NCBI RefSeq assembly: GCF_021130785.1
Contig: NC_060207.1
Span: 194,299,501-194,363,500 of the forward strand
DNA: 64,000 bases
From: Homalodisca vitripennis
Lineage: Eukaryota > Arthropoda > Insecta > Hemiptera > Cicadellidae
Direction: 5' to 3'
Positions 1 through 13,814 of the stretch are shown piece after piece (within the stretch, counting starts at the first letter, position 1; the number at the start of each line of letters is the position of its first letter). The translations under genes and the position numbers were made by a program. The notes under the pieces are model-generated. The model was not told where the DNA came from and did no database searches. It saw only the letters and a program-made list of their open reading frames with translations.

Positions 1-116
1 CTTTGTCTACTTCCACAACAGTCGCTATTCCGGGGAGGCCCCATTGATACTGTCCGTCAAACTGACCTTCTTCATCCCTTCTTAAGAAGGTATATTGTTT
101 ACCTGTACATTGTTTT
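1..116 (-). CDS. possible partial coding exon, product unknown
   Basis: On the minus strand one frame is open from position 116 down to the window edge and reads like protein: about 38 residues, ending ...QYQWGLPGIATVVEVDK. Just upstream (plus positions 117 and up) is a pyrimidine-rich run ending in CAG, a plausible splice acceptor. That would start the exon on the third base of a codon. The stretch is less AT-rich than its surroundings. The plus-strand frame 1 is also open over the same bases, so an open frame alone is weak evidence. I do not recognise the domain. If real, it is an internal exon of a minus-strand gene continuing to the left of the window, unrelated to the flippase. Confidence 0.35.
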
Positions 117-118
117 CT

Positions 119-184
119 GAAGAAAGGTGGGACACGTGAGTTTTGCAACAGGAAGAAAGGTGGGACACGTGAGTTTTGCAACAG
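119..184. repeat. 33-bp tandem duplication
   Basis: Two perfect consecutive copies of a 33-bp unit beginning GAAGAAAGGTGGGACACGTG. On the minus strand each copy contains a pyrimidine tract followed by AG or a near-AG, so the duplication copies the possible splice acceptor of the exon candidate at 1-116. Confidence 0.85.
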
Positions 185-1034
185 ACTACCCGACTCAAAT
201 ATGCAGGGTGCTTGTAAATTACTCAAACAAACTTTACCATTGGATTTGTCCCTTCAAAATAAATACGATATGTCATACAAGTATAGTCCTAGCTTGCTTA
301 GTTTACTGCCTGGCCGTCTGTGTCTTGGAGGAATTATATATCTTAAAATTTACAAAATGGCGACTATTGAAAATGTTCAAACTATAATACCCAAAAACGG
401 CAGATTTCATGAAAAGTTTGTAAGAACAGTGAAATGTGTGTTACTTTCAGATGACAATTTTTACTCGTAATACCAAATCTGTTTTGCTACAACAAATAAT
501 AATTGTATAATAAAGCTTTTACTGAGTATCACCCTCACTGAAAATACATTAATGGAGTTTAAATGGTGGTTACAACACATTAAACAATGTGTATACAACA
601 TTTTTCATTAAAACATTATGTAATGCATCTAACAATAATGTTACAACTATAGTAACAATATAAAATCATCGCAAGCTTGGATTATTACAAACTTTTATTT
701 AATGTACTTTAAAGGCATGATATACATTGTTTAAGCATTGCATGCGTATAGAATATTACTTGCATGCGATAACACTAGTTGATTGAATTCTTATCTCTTT
801 ACATTATTAATAAATAATAAAGAAAACAGTCACGCTTGCAAGGGTATGCCTCCTACTAAAGCTACAATATTATATTATTGAACTGATAATCCAATCTGTT
901 AAATGCAACAATCACTTGATATATGTATATTCCACATAGGATATAAATATATAATAAATATACTTTATATACACATATTTTACTTCTTTTGATCTGATAA
1001 ATCATATGGTGACGTTTGATATAGTAATTAATTT
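185..1034. other. noncoding stretch, AT-rich
   Basis: AT-rich sequence with only short open frames, the longest about 89 codons and low-complexity in composition. No repeat ends or RNA genes were recognised. Confidence 0.5.
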
Positions 1035-1043
1035 ATGGATATA

Positions 1044-1468
1044 CAGGGGTGCTGGAAAGTCTTCAATCAGTCTAATATCTTTTGTACTCGTAAACGTACA
1101 AATATAAAAATTTGTACAGAGAAATAGGGCATAAAATTGAACTTTTTGATAAAATTAGTAGCTCTTCGCAACCTAAAGGGGATGGCCTATAAGGAGTCGA
1201 TGCCACGAGCTGCCATTTTGTACTGGTTTGAGAGTGAAAGCTCTAGTTTCCACTGTTCTTCTTTTTTATCAAGATCTTTCAAATGAGGTGTCACTTAATG
1301 ATCTTTACATTTAAAAATGTTGAGCCCCTCCCCAAATCCCATTTTTGTGGAAATGGGCAAAGTTGTAACAGTGACTAAAAGTTCACTTCTATTTCCTAAA
1401 AAGGTGTCCAACGAGTTTTCATCTTTATCCAACTAAACAGAGTGTATCCATACTTTTAACTCACACTG
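1044..1468. mobile_element. probable mariner-type MITE (non-autonomous)
   Basis: The left end CAGGGGTG and right end CACACTG are inverted and flanked by TA on both sides, as for Tc1/mariner insertions. The flanks extend the symmetry (ATGGATA to the left, TATCCAT to the right). An internal segment near 1178-1200, GGGGATGGCCTATAAGGAGT, resembles a segment inside the long inverted repeats of the DD41D mariner at 50235 (GGGGACGGCCCGTGAGGAGT, 16 of 20 identical). This suggests a deletion derivative or relative of that family. There is no coding capacity. Confidence 0.4.
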
Positions 1469-1477
1469 TATATCCAT

Positions 1478-4400
1478 TGCAACAGAGTATCGAAGGGACC
1501 GACAGAATATAACAGAGTCTTTACTGAACTGACAGTAATTTTTTCTTGGATTAGTTCAAACTGATGACCTATAGCTAAAAATGTTACTTTTCATATCTAT
1601 TAATTGGCGACAGGACATTAATAGGAAAAGAACCTTTTAGGTCCATTTTCCACATTTTGGGATTTTTGTGTGTAATTGTGCATCCAAGCCTGTGAAATCT
1701 GGACAAGTTTATATTAGTTGGGGAAGAAATTGATTGTTTGAAAAAAATCGCCATTCTGGGGAGGAGCCTTATACGTCTATGGGGAAAGCCTTACACGAAA
1801 CAGGGACATTCTTCCAACTCCAACCTGACTTCCATTGCGTCACGTGTTTCTTTTCAAGCATAACATAACCTCAATGTTACCAAGAGCTACATGACATAAA
1901 TGCAGACAAATAACTTGACTTTTCAATTTACCGTACGTATACAGTTTAATATTGCAAAAACTTTAAATAACTATTTTATTTCTCACACACAAAGCTATCG
2001 GCTGTTTTAGAGTTACTTCGAGCCTACCTCATAATGATTTTTGGCATTTCTGTTACCTTTATCTTATGCAAAATAAGAGAAAGTTCCAACACTGCAAGTA
2101 TTTTTACTAAGAGCCCAAGCATTCTATGAAAACCCCATCATAAATAAATTACTACTTCCACCAAACTAACAATAATTTATGGAATATAAAAAACAAACAA
2201 ATTAAATTAACAAAAAATGTAAAATAAAAACGTATCTATTACAAATTATTTACATAAAGTGAACATATTTGTATTGTGGTGTAGAAGAATTGACAAAAAA
2301 ACACCTCTTCTTAAAAATCGTCAAATCTGTGATTTGTAAGTTATTCCCTGTGGTCTTCAATTATGAAAATGTTCAGGTTGTGCCCATGGAAGGAAAAAAG
2401 TTATGGGGCTGACTAGCAGGGGTGGTTGCATGTTCTGGATACCCTAACTTCTGCTAAAACTGGCAGCAACTTTATCTCTGTATCTCTAAAACCAAGAGTT
2501 CTTCTTTTGATGAAGAGGAACCTATCTATGTACTAAATTTCAAGTTCCTGGATATCTCTAGCAAAGGTTATCGCACAGAAAGACAAAGATGGATAGGTCG
2601 AGTCTAAGTAAATCAAACGATCACCATTTCCTAGTCTGTCACACGATTAGTTGTAACGCATCCACATGGACTATCGAAATCCTAGTAGGCACGAGGGCTC
2701 CGATATACCCGTATTCGGAGCCGCCAACCTATTAATCACCTTGGAGCTATGTGGAGAGGAACTCGCACGTGACCTTGTATGACCTTGAGCTGAGCCGCGA
2801 CCCCGTATATGAGCCTGTGTGACCCGGGAGATCCGCGCTGTGGTAACGGTAGGAACCAGTTTGAGCCTCAGCGCGCGGACTACGGGCTGACTCAGAATTA
2901 CCGTAACGAATCGCGTTCGGCTCTCGGAAATCTCTGCCTACGAGTCCACTGACAACGAGGCCTCTTAAGAGTGATGGTGATGTAACTGACACAACTACCG
3001 ACTCGCCCGACTTCTGGGTACCACTAGAACATCTAATGTCCAGACTCTAACCCATTTAAAAAGCTTATATAGTCATCTGTTATTGAGATTGGCAAGTCAA
3101 CAACTCAGGAAGGTACTTCTGGATGATACTTAATTAACACTGGAATTTAACAAAACAAATGACAAAGCACTGACAAGAAAATTGGCAACGGAAAAAACAC
3201 AAGACGTTGGAAATTATCAACGTGAACAAGAACGGAATCTTTGCACTGGATTTAACTGTCAAATATTAAAGGAGAATATCAAGTTCGTTCACGTGTCTAC
3301 ATGCTAACACTGGGTATGTAGACGAAGTGGTAGCTTTGAACTTTTTTTGTCCTGAGGGTAAAGGACGGTTTGTCCCCGCGCTTAGTCCTAAAAGGCCCTT
3401 TGCGCCTCCCTTACTTAAATTTGCGTTCTTAAAGTTCGAGGCATTTGCAGAAGTCTTTCAGATTTGATTGTTCGTCTACACCATTTTCTGGGAAATACTT
3501 CTTTTTGGATACTGAATTTGACCATTATGCGTATACCCGATTCGATCAAACTTTAATAGTAAAACACACAAGTAGTAACCAGCTATAATATTATTAAAAC
3601 ATGAATAACGAAAATTCAGTTTTTGAATAGTTAGGCTACATAAGCTTAACCAGGTCTGTTGAAGAGTCCACTTAGTACCCGAGAGATCGACAACCGATGT
3701 GCTAGGGAGACTGAAATTTAAATTTTCGATTTTACTTGTCCGTAAGAGATTTACTCTCCATAAAAATCTTATCCGTTATGGCAGGAAAAGTTTCTTCGAT
3801 TGATCCTCCCCAGGACCCATAACTTGCAGTGTCTCAGTGCGGGTCGACGACTGCTCGGTCCAAGGTGATCTTGGGGCTCATCTGGCAGTCAATGAGCACT
3901 TGGCATGCAGAGGGTATTGTAACTAATGCCGATGTAGCCACAGATAGCGGCGGCTCGATCTGTCACAACGGGAGCTGAGGGGGTCACCTCGTCACCCGAC
4001 ACTGTCAGTTAGCCAGACATAGACAGTACTGGACGCTCAGTTCATACACGAACGTCATAAAATGTTGAAGTTTGTCTTGATTTACAACTTACTCATTAAT
4101 ACCTTTAACAGTATTTATTAGCAATACGCTATTAATTATTAATAACTTTAGCATTAAGTTAGATATTTAAAGTAAATGAAGATACTAGTTTCAAAATGGC
4201 GGCCAGTTTTAATACATCCACGACAAATTCCACAAACAATGATGCAAAAACAAATATTTGTCTAATACAGTACGAGTCATATCATTGTAAGGCTAGCCGT
4301 CTTGCTTTATCATTTATTTATAATGTAGTAAAGAGATCTGAAGTAATAATTTTAGTACTAGTATCATCGCAAAAACCCAATACTCTATTAAGTAATATCT

Positions 4401-5886
4401 TCACAAGTGGTCAAACAAGAGTATTCTCTCTATTATTTATTAATAAATTCTCACCTAGTACTGTAAACCAGCGCACGTCCCTCTTATTAGGCCCAACAGA
4501 TTTGTTGAATTGCCCAAAATATACCCTGATTGTCATCTAATCTTCCAACCGCCCTGCCCACGGTAAGATTTTTATGTAATTGATCTTGATATATATATTA
4601 TTTCGAGGGAGAAAAATATTAGAAACCACAGAACTAACGTATTGGCACAAACACAAGACAAGATCATTCTACAAAACGATAGTTCATCCACCTTTAGAGC
4701 TGTCTCCAGTTTATCTGTTACCTAAACTGAGTGATTTTCCATTCTAATGGTGGAGTTGACGTGTCCGTCCTACGGCTGGAAAATTTCAGACATTACAGAA
4801 GCGTACTCATAAGGACCCAACTATATAATATGTAACTGCATTGTAGAGTACCTAATGAATTGTGTTTTAGCTGTCATATCGTTTTCCAAAACAATGCTTA
4901 CTGCGTAATAGTAAAAAACAAAAATATATATAGCTAAAATATCAATAGTGATTATATAGACCTACAGATATAACCATCAATGAAATTCCAGATACGTCCT
5001 TGGCCAAAACGTTTCCGTCACACTATATCGGAAATTTAATGATTCACAAAACACTCAGCGCCAACGATATGGCGATGCCGTATAACGTCAGTGCAGGCAT
5101 GTTGACAGCGAAGATCAACACATCGTGACGCGCGATGTATTGTTACCACATAAACTTTTTGTCAATCAATTTTCCAGGGAAAACGCCAACTAAGTGTGAT
5201 GTGTTAGAACGATTGATGGATTATCAGATTATTTGTGGAAGTTGGATAACAACAAATAGCCATTTCCATTTTATTGTGCCTTTTCTTGATTCTCTTACAT
5301 AGTAATTTCACGAATTAGTTACTCGTATGAAACAATTAAATACTTTCTTTGGTTTTGCAACTAGTTGACCCCGAACAAAGAATAAACTATTTTCAAACAA
5401 AAAATTATTAATTAGTTCAACCCAAATTTATCTATTCCGACTGCGCCACATATATCGAAAATGTAAGACAGTAAATAAAGTCTTCCTTTAGAATCTTCCT
5501 TTAGAACGAATTAAAAATACCACAAATAAAAAACCTGAATATCACTAGCTACACCGTGATCCGACTACCAACCCTGGACGGTCAACAACAGCAAACTACT
5601 ATGACAAAGTCTGTTTACTAGGCTACATTAAGAGTTTTCTTATTCACTCCATAGGTTAGCGTTAACCATGAACACTGTCTAGGTAACTTCATGGTTTTGC
5701 TTTCATAATTTTTGAAAGGAAACTGTGCAAACCCATGGTAATGGATTTAATTAATTGAAAAGAAGTGTAATCTTTCTACTAAGGTGTACTGTCCTTCAAA
5801 GTAGCTATACAAGGGACCTACAGTTTGAATCAATGTAGATCCAAACCATACGTATTGGTCTGATTGTTTTGGCCAACTGAGAAGGC
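1478..5886. other. noncoding stretch with two GC-rich patches
   Basis: Mostly AT-rich. The patches at about 2690-3010 and 3780-4060 are richer in GC and CpG but hold no convincing exon; open frames there end within 60-115 codons and show no known motif. Possible regulatory DNA or an old first-exon region, undetermined. Confidence 0.4.
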
Positions 5887-6729
5887 TTGTCCTCAATTTT
5901 CACGGTATCTGACGGAAATAATACTCCCTATCAAAAGGAGCACTCCGGACTTGAGAATATGGAAGGTGACGCGCTGACAGCAGGATCAGGAGAGCAGGAG
6001 CGGGTAGACGGGTGCTGCGGGCCGCACATCCACCGTTACAACTGCCGTTACTCGCCGCCAGCCGGAGGTGCTCTGCTCTGGACCAGACCCTGACACTGCC
6101 ACTTCGACTCATCGGTGACAATCATCGCAGATATGACGTAGCTACTCTCTTCCAGTGTGTCCAGGGCCTGGTGGCAATACAGCTGCTCGTAGAAGGCATG
6201 GGAAGATTTGAGATTAGGGATGACCGAAGAGCATCGCCGAGTAGAACAGTACCGATACCACCTGAAGGAAGACCATTTCAAATCTCTCCGAGAATGAGCA
6301 ATGAAGATATGCCTCTGCATCCGGTCAGCAACAAGACATAACTTATCTTGTAATAACAATGGACCCGTGGTATCCAATGGACCAAAGAAACCTCGTCCAA
6401 TCCAAGAACCAGATTTTGATGAGGTTGAGATTCGACTGACCTCCTCCTGCTGATACGACTCCCACAAGTGCGGAGGAGGGAGTGAAGGATAAACCCCTCT
6501 CCCCGAAATACACAGTAATAATATCGATGATACTGGGGTTTCATAGCTAACCGACTCCACCACAGAAATAATTGTTCTGCCTTCTCCTGCACAATATAAA
6601 ATATGAATCAGGTTGAATGATTGGTTGCCTCTCCCAAATCCCGTATATTTCCAGATCAACACAATCAGAACAATATTTACGATGTTGAAAACCATAGACG
6701 ACAGATTCAGAGCTTGAAACGTACATCAA
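5887..6729. other. GC-balanced block with overlapping open frames, unassigned
   Basis: A 215-codon open frame runs on the minus strand (6048-6695) and others overlap it on both strands. The reading has no recognisable domain, no clear start context and no splice logic linking it to a neighbour. Several frames are open at once, as expected when base composition is balanced. Possibly an eroded mobile element. I do not call a gene here. Confidence 0.25.
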
Positions 6730-9471
6730 GAATATTTTTCCCCAGAAAGAATGCCATATACAATCATGGATCTCTTTTCATTCCAACTTATACTTGAAAT
6801 TATATTAATATGTTTTATATTTTTGTACTTTTGTTTATTTTAACAAGCATCCACTATTGTATTTATGACGTGTTCAGAACTTTTAAATTGTATTTTGAGC
6901 GAATACATGAGGTGAAGTATTAATTATTAATCCGTTTCTCGGTTGGGACATGTCCTGAGTATCTGGCTAATTCATTGGTGTCTTCCTAAGAATTGGTCGT
7001 CTTAAGGTATAAAAGTAACAATATCAACCAAACTTCGCGAAACTGTGTACGATGGTCATAGACGCGAAGAATGTGGCTTTACACTAAGTAAGGCATGCGC
7101 TAAATAACAAACAGTTCAGTACATGTAGGACATATCGATATAAACTTCACAACTGTCAACAAGTTGCAGTGAACGCCTGAAAATAAAAAATCCGTTCCAA
7201 CATGTATGTATAAACACGATGTATTATATAAAACACATACTGTCGAATCTATAACGGTACGAGAATCTGTAACAAAATCCGTATTCCAAATTTTAACACG
7301 AGTATACCAATGCTGGGAAACTGTTTTTAAAACAAAAAACAAACTCCATTTATAAAAAAATAACGTATATATACGGATGGCCGTGCAGCCGGCCGAAATG
7401 TTATAAAAAAGGAATACGTTTCACTTAAACAATTATTTTTTATTGGGGACTTTGGGGGAGAACTATACAAGCAATACTTACAACAAAGCGTTCCGGTAAT
7501 TTGTGGTGTCAATATTTTTTTTAACGGTAATCTTTATCGCCATCGAAGTCTTCAAACCGGTTTTATCATACAAACATAATGCGCTTTGATTTAAACGCAC
7601 TTCCGTAGTTTCAATGAAACATTCCATTAAAGTCTTAAAATCATCCGGATGATTTTGGATGCCCATTGCGGATTGTGGGACATGGGCCTTATAATCTCCA
7701 GCAAGTACGAGAGAGCGGCATATCGTTGGTCAGAGGAAGATCGGCACGTGGTCAACATCATCGCTACGTCATCAAGTGGTAAAGATTTAAGGGACATCAC
7801 TTCGCGCCCAGCACGGCGTTGTTTACAAATATACGTCGCTGCAGTGCTGAGATCATAGCCAAACTGATGTTCTATACTAAAGGAAATCATTACTTGTAGA
7901 CTTGTAGAGAAGATGTAGAGAATTGACAGTCACTCACTGACAATTACAAAAGACATTTCACCGCCTTGCTTCGTTCAAATTAGTTTTACGTAGATGTAAT
8001 ACAGTGTATGGTTTTATTTATTACATATGTCGTTTAAATAATAACGCTGATCAATCAATTAGTCCACTAAATATTTTGTGTATTCTTAAGTATCAATTAA
8101 ATTACATCCAGGATAAAAGTAATGGTGTCAAACGTACATGCATACTCAGAATCTTCTTTAAACGGTGGCAATGAGTTTTATTACTTAAATGTTACTTAAT
8201 ACATTACGAATCTGTCAATAACTACAAATAAATGTACATCCTTTAAATCAGTTGAATTTCAAAGTTACCAAAGAAAAACCCCTTTTTTACTATTAACACA
8301 AAAGCATTTAGATTTTAACTTTTTGTTCTAAAGCGTATCGGGTTTTGAATTTGATAGCCATATTTCTCATGTCTTTATGCTCAAAAATAAAACCGAAACT
8401 GATATTTTAGCTCTAAAATATCACATTTCGAATACCTAGAAATGCTTCACTAAAATGGATATTAATTACAATAAAAACTGTTTAGTAGTAGAGGCATCTC
8501 CACAACACTAAAATTTATCTCTGGTGTTGTTTTTCCCACGTCATTATTATGAATTTACAAAATAAGAAACAATTTTCTAAATTACAAGTACGTCATTCCG
8601 TTTTAAACACTGTTATTACTACTTAGATCATAAAAAAATATTATTTCCATTTAGGTAATTTATTAATAGTTTCTCTTTTTTTGCTTTTTACACGGGCAAA
8701 CCAAGGAAAGTTTTGACATTCTGACCACATCCCCGATGAGAATCTTTCTCCCACAATTTCCTTCCGGTTTGATGGAGCGGAATGGTTAGTTTATTTCCTA
8801 AAAGGCTTTTTTTCTGCTGTCAATGAAGAATACGATTTGGAATATTTTGAGTTTTTTCTCATTAATTCGCAGTCATTTCCTTTTACCTCCTTACGGCAAA
8901 AACACTACAACGCCTCTCTTCAGCATCTCAACATTCGATCTTCTGGAAAACAAAACTTAATGAACGACTCTGCTCACTAAACTTTCGTAGGAGCGAGATC
9001 CCAGCATGTCCGGACGTGCTGGAGACCGCAGCAGGGAGGCTCAGCAGCACAAGTCCCCGAGATGCACCAGCGTGCTCGCCAGTGTGTCCACTCCGGTCAG
9101 CGTGATGCCCAGACAAGCGACCGTCACCCAATCTGAGTCTCGGGCTCGAGTTACCCGCCGACACCCGCCAACTGGCTGAGGTCGAGACTGCGCGGCCGCG
9201 GTGCGAACCTCTCCTGCCCGGTAGACAACGACCATCTATGATCCCAGATGCTGGCTTAACGTATCCTAGCCCTCTGTGCCAACAAGTACGCTTTTTGTTA
9301 CTTTAATAGTTATGAAACTTCTACAAGATGGAGCTAGAAATAGTACAAATAAGTGTGCACAAAGAAAAGGACCAGAGAATTTGTATTTCAATAAAAACAC
9401 TTTAAACTGCAATAGAGTCACTCCTTGGAGGCTCTGGAGCTTGTACCGCTACAGGTATTTTCATCCTGAGG
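6730..9471. other. noncoding stretch
   Basis: AT-rich, with a GC-rich patch at about 8990-9240. No exon with matching splice sites and protein-like content was found. Confidence 0.4.
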
Positions 9472-9850
9472 TCACTCCGTCCCTGTCTACTATTTGTTAT
9501 TTGGCTCGTAAGTAAATACATACGAACGTATTATAAATAGAAAAAGTTAAAGTTAACATTTACGAACGCTCACGTAATCTGAGCTTGAATAATGTACACC
9601 ACGAGGGATGTTCTTCTGTTATCGCGAGAAGTGCGGGGTGGGAACCTGCACGGATAACTTGGGGCATTTCCGAGCGGTACTTTTCCGAGATCAATATTCA
9701 CGTTGGACGCCTCGCACTTCTGACGAAAAGAGAAAACCTCGTTATAGCACTCAAATTCAAGCTCATATCACGGGAGCGCTCATAAGGGTAACTTTGGTAC
9801 TACTTATAGACCTACCGCGTAATAACAAGTAGTAGATAGGGACAGAGTGG
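9472..9850. mobile_element. non-autonomous TIR element, copy 1
   Basis: The ends match as inverted repeats: the left end TCACTCCGTCCCTGTCTACT pairs with the complement of the right end, CCACTCTGTCCCTATCTACT, and about 25 of the first 29 bases agree. Symmetry continues inward: TTTACGAACGCTCACG on the left mirrors CGGGAGCGCTCATAAG on the right, and ATCTGAGCTTGAAT mirrors ATTCAAGCTCATAT. It is the same family as the element at 13815. No transposase is present. I could not fix a target duplication. Confidence 0.65.
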
Positions 9851-12796
9851 CTTCCGTACAATACCAAAGTACCAAATAAACTAAAAAATAAACTGGCCTC
9901 GCATAAAATTCCAGCATCATCAGAAGAGGAACATTGAAATCCAAACTAGGCAATAATTAAAAAAAAGTCACCGACAGTTATCATACAATGATGGTTTATT
10001 AATTGCTAAAATAAGGAATGAAATAGAAACGAATTTTAGTCATAGGTTCCTGTTCGTAGTTATGGGACATTTCGTTGCGATTTTACCAATTAATTGTAAG
10101 CCGGCAACCCGCTGATTGCTGATATGCGTGCTGATGGAACAGCTTCTCTCTGAAATTATACAGAAGAGTGTGTAAATGTTGGTGTAAATATAAAGACGTG
10201 CATGGGCCCAGAGTTGTACTGCTCGGACAAAACCCATAAATAAGACCGGATATTTAGAATTATGAATCATTGAATGTTAGCACTTGCCCTCTAGACAAAC
10301 TACTACTTGCACATTAGTCAACTGATGGCTGGCCACCATGTGCATTTCTACCTTTTACTGTGTAGGTGCCGTAATGATTTACTATACTATGCACAATATC
10401 TGAATTCCACAAATCAGGCTAATATAAGGAAATCTTTTTTCTGGAATATCAAGATATGATGCTGGACAGTCAATACTGTCTGCCTTGCTCATACTGAAAT
10501 TCCTCTTGATTGATTTTTCACACTTTAAACCTGTCATAAAAAGGCCATTGTTTGAAACTTTTGCTTATTTTAGTGGCATGGGAAATTTTCTGTGGAGTTG
10601 ATTTTCTATTCCAGTATTTGCTCTACGCGAGGGTAGGTCGACGTTTACCGCCCCATAGTTGATGATATTTCTCAATGTATTTTATAAACGAATACATTAT
10701 AAGAACGGCAATATTAATTTATCAACATGCCGTCTTCATTTTTTCTCAAATACCGTTGCTAGATTTCAGATGATTTAAACTTTGCACATCGAAAGCAAAC
10801 TTGCATAGCTGGAAATAATAGTTTTTCTTATGGGAGTCACTCTTTACGCGAGTTACAAATATTTAATTGTTGTTGATAACTAAAAGATTTTTAGCCTTTT
10901 AATAAAATCAGATAAAAATATATGTAAAATATCAAAAATTATTCTTTTTGTATGCTATACTCAAATGTTGAAGTAATTGTTTGAATCGGCCTGATATTTA
11001 GGGCCTTTGAACGGACAAAAACATATATTGTCCATATGCTCACAAAAATAAACGTGTATATATCGTGTATATTTCTAATTTGTAATAAATTAGCCTTTAT
11101 TTTTTATAATTTGGCTTTTTATTTTAGTGAGTTTAGTAATGTGATAACTGTAAAAAAGTTAAGAAACCCCCATTTCTATCTCTAAAAAAATACAGTTTTA
11201 GTTTTCGCTGAAAAAAAAAAACAATATGATGCATTTATTTATTTTTATTTCCTTTCAATATAAGATTGTAAAACTCCTAAAAACGTGTATTAACCAACTT
11301 GTTTTGTACCAAATACCCTCTGACAACGCCTCCTTGGTATATTTTTTTCAGAAAGAACAAACTGACGTCAAATCAGAGATCATAACGATCTCTGATCCAA
11401 ACTCCCAAGTCAAACTTACAGCTAGCTAGAAGCTACGACCAGAGCACGCCAGGGTGCGGGCGGAGACGTGGGTTCCGGCGTTCCTGGAAGTGGCGCTGTC
11501 GGACACACCCGACATTCCAACCCTACAATGAGGGTGAGATGGAGACAAAAAATCGGCCAACACCAAGGTCAATACTCCCTGAGTTCTGCTTTCTCTCTGC
11601 CCTATATGGGGCCTGTCTTACGCGAAAACACTAGGAATAAAATTTATCTTTTGCATTCATTTATCTTTTACGAATAATCTTAGTGCGTTCAATTGACATT
11701 CTCTTCGGATATCGTTCATGTTTTGAACAGACTAAAACTACTACTCAGAAGGGTTAAAAATATGAAATCGTCAGTTTTCCGTCGGTTATAAGCCTACATT
11801 TCTTAGCCAAATGTCAGAAATATAAATAAGTGGTAAGCTTCTTAAAGTGGCAACTTCTACAGTCTCTTTATCTAGTTATCTGTTCATAGTATTGTTGTAC
11901 GTAATCCTGGATATACGTACAATACGTCAGACTTCTATTAACCTTAACTATGTTAATTGAAGCGAACTTGTAAATTCACAATTAACCATGTCCAGGAACT
12001 AAATATTAAACTTATTTGCAGTAATAAACAAATATTTAAAACTTAAAATGTCAATCCTAAGCCATTTTTATAAATTTACTTTTAAAATGTATTTCGAATT
12101 AACCTATCTTCAGCCACATTTCACTTTTAAAGGGCACTATTCTACATTTCTAAAAATTGCTTGTATTGTACGAACGTTAAATATTCAAAAGCCTTTTACA
12201 TATTAATTGCATTCACGTAGTATTCATTTTCAAAAGTGCGTCACTGGTATCGTTTTCCACCGAGCCATTCTGCTTTATATAATTCCCAACAAGCCATCAG
12301 TTGAATAGTTCATAAAGAATGAATAACGAGTCCTGGCAGAATAAACCTTGTGCGTTCCAAACGCTTACATAACGTTCTGGTTAACACAAGGACTGTGTAC
12401 CCAGCGGGGCTGACTCAGCTGGTGAAGAAGTCGAGTGCTGATAGTGTTTAAGTCCGCACTCAGCAGCAGCTGAGACCGTTTATCGCCGCTGATAACTCAC
12501 ATAGTTGCACTGATAAGGAGGAGAGAGCGTCCATTCATGTCGCAGCGTTATCTCGCTGACCTCTATGCCACTACCGGCTTGCTCTACATGGCTCCGAGGC
12601 AAAGTAAACGTGCCACCTTATTTGTATCTGACCAACCATACTTTGAAATCTACACTTTGTAATATACTCATACTAATGGCAATACCCACTGGAAACTTAT
12701 TGGATAATTCTTTGTTTGAAGTTTATTTTTGACGATGAACGAAGGAAACAGGATTTTCCGGACATTTGCCATCGTTCATTGAATCAAAAAATCAAT
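9851..12796. other. noncoding stretch
   Basis: AT-rich with several poly(A)/poly(T) runs, and a GC-richer patch at 12370-12600 just before the palindrome. No supported gene. Confidence 0.4.
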
Positions 12797-13040
12797 AACA
12801 CTACGTTCGAGATCTGCAATCTGATCTCTTCTTCAGGTAAAAATATAACCTAACACATAATTACAAACTAAGTTAAAATAATCAAACCATACCAGAGCGT
12901 TGTGACACGCCTAGAGTAGTTGCTGAAGTTGACACACAACATAGTGATTGTGATTCCTGACATAGACGTGTCACAACGCCCTGGTATGATTTGTTACCTG
13001 AAGAAGAGACAGATTGCAGATCTCGAAACGTAGCTTTACT
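12797..13040. repeat. imperfect long palindrome (foldback)
   Basis: The left arm, with CGTTCGAGATCTGCAATCTG then CTTCTTCAGGTAA and later ATACCAGAGCGTTGTGACAC, is mirrored by GTGTCACAACGCCCTGGTAT and then CCTGAAGAAGAGACAGATTG, CAGATCTCGAAACG. The arms are separated by about 55 bases near 12912-12966, and the left arm carries extra bases between its two blocks. Each arm end also contains a small hairpin (GAGATCTGCAATCTGATCTC). It looks like a foldback-type repeat. No coding content. Confidence 0.7.
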
Positions 13041-13814
13041 GAATTCTTGTATTATTGGAATATGTTGGTAAATTTTTTTTTCTAGCGCAAATTTTACTAA
13101 TAACTTTAAATAGTTGGGAGCACCAAAGTCCCCTTTTCATAAATTAATTTTTCCTTACATCACATACACTATTTGAAAGAATGAAAAACGGGGTTTCTAT
13201 GTATAAACTAGTACAGAGTACTGCAGAAAGCTTCTACGTATGAAGTACAGTAGAGTCCCCCTAGTCCGGACCAGACCCTTCACATAGTATCCAGAAGGTT
13301 TAAACAATTTGACAACTCTTGCTCACGCTAAAAAGAGCTGATATTAGACAATTGTTTAGTATTTATTGTCACTAACATATGTTTACGGTTTTTGCTCGTT
13401 TTTTAAAACATTTTAGTCGCACAGTACATTTTATGAATGTTTAAACAAAACATAGACAAATTAAAGGAATCAACTGAACTGAGAAGTTTGTTTACATTAC
13501 AACCGACTGCACAGACAGATTTAAACCTGTCGAATTGTAGCCGTGATGTATCCCGCGGGCGAATGACTCATTTTCGTCGTTAGATCGGCGACCATCGATA
13601 TATAATCATTATAGTCCCTATCGATGTCCGCGACAACCGCACCATCCAAGCCGGATGACAGTGGCAAATTCATTTTTTATAACAAAAGATTTATCTGAGA
13701 AAATCAATGAATATTTTTAGGTAATCGTGTGAATTCTCCAGCAATACACACATCATACCCGTCAACTAAATTATGCCGAATATGGATTTAGGGTACTTTA
13801 GTATTATTCAGAGC
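13041..13814. other. noncoding stretch
   Basis: AT-rich, nothing recognised apart from short homopolymer runs. Confidence 0.45.

Noticed and set aside
6048..6695. 215-codon minus-strand open frame
   Set aside because: Several frames are open together in a GC-balanced block, the reading has no recognisable domain, and a fleeting WIGRG match to mariner transposases is not followed by the rest of the motif.
9041..9235. Coding exon in the GC-rich patch at 9.0-9.2 kb
   Set aside because: Both strands give short open frames with Arg/Ala-rich composition typical of GC-rich noncoding DNA, and splice phases do not connect to anything.
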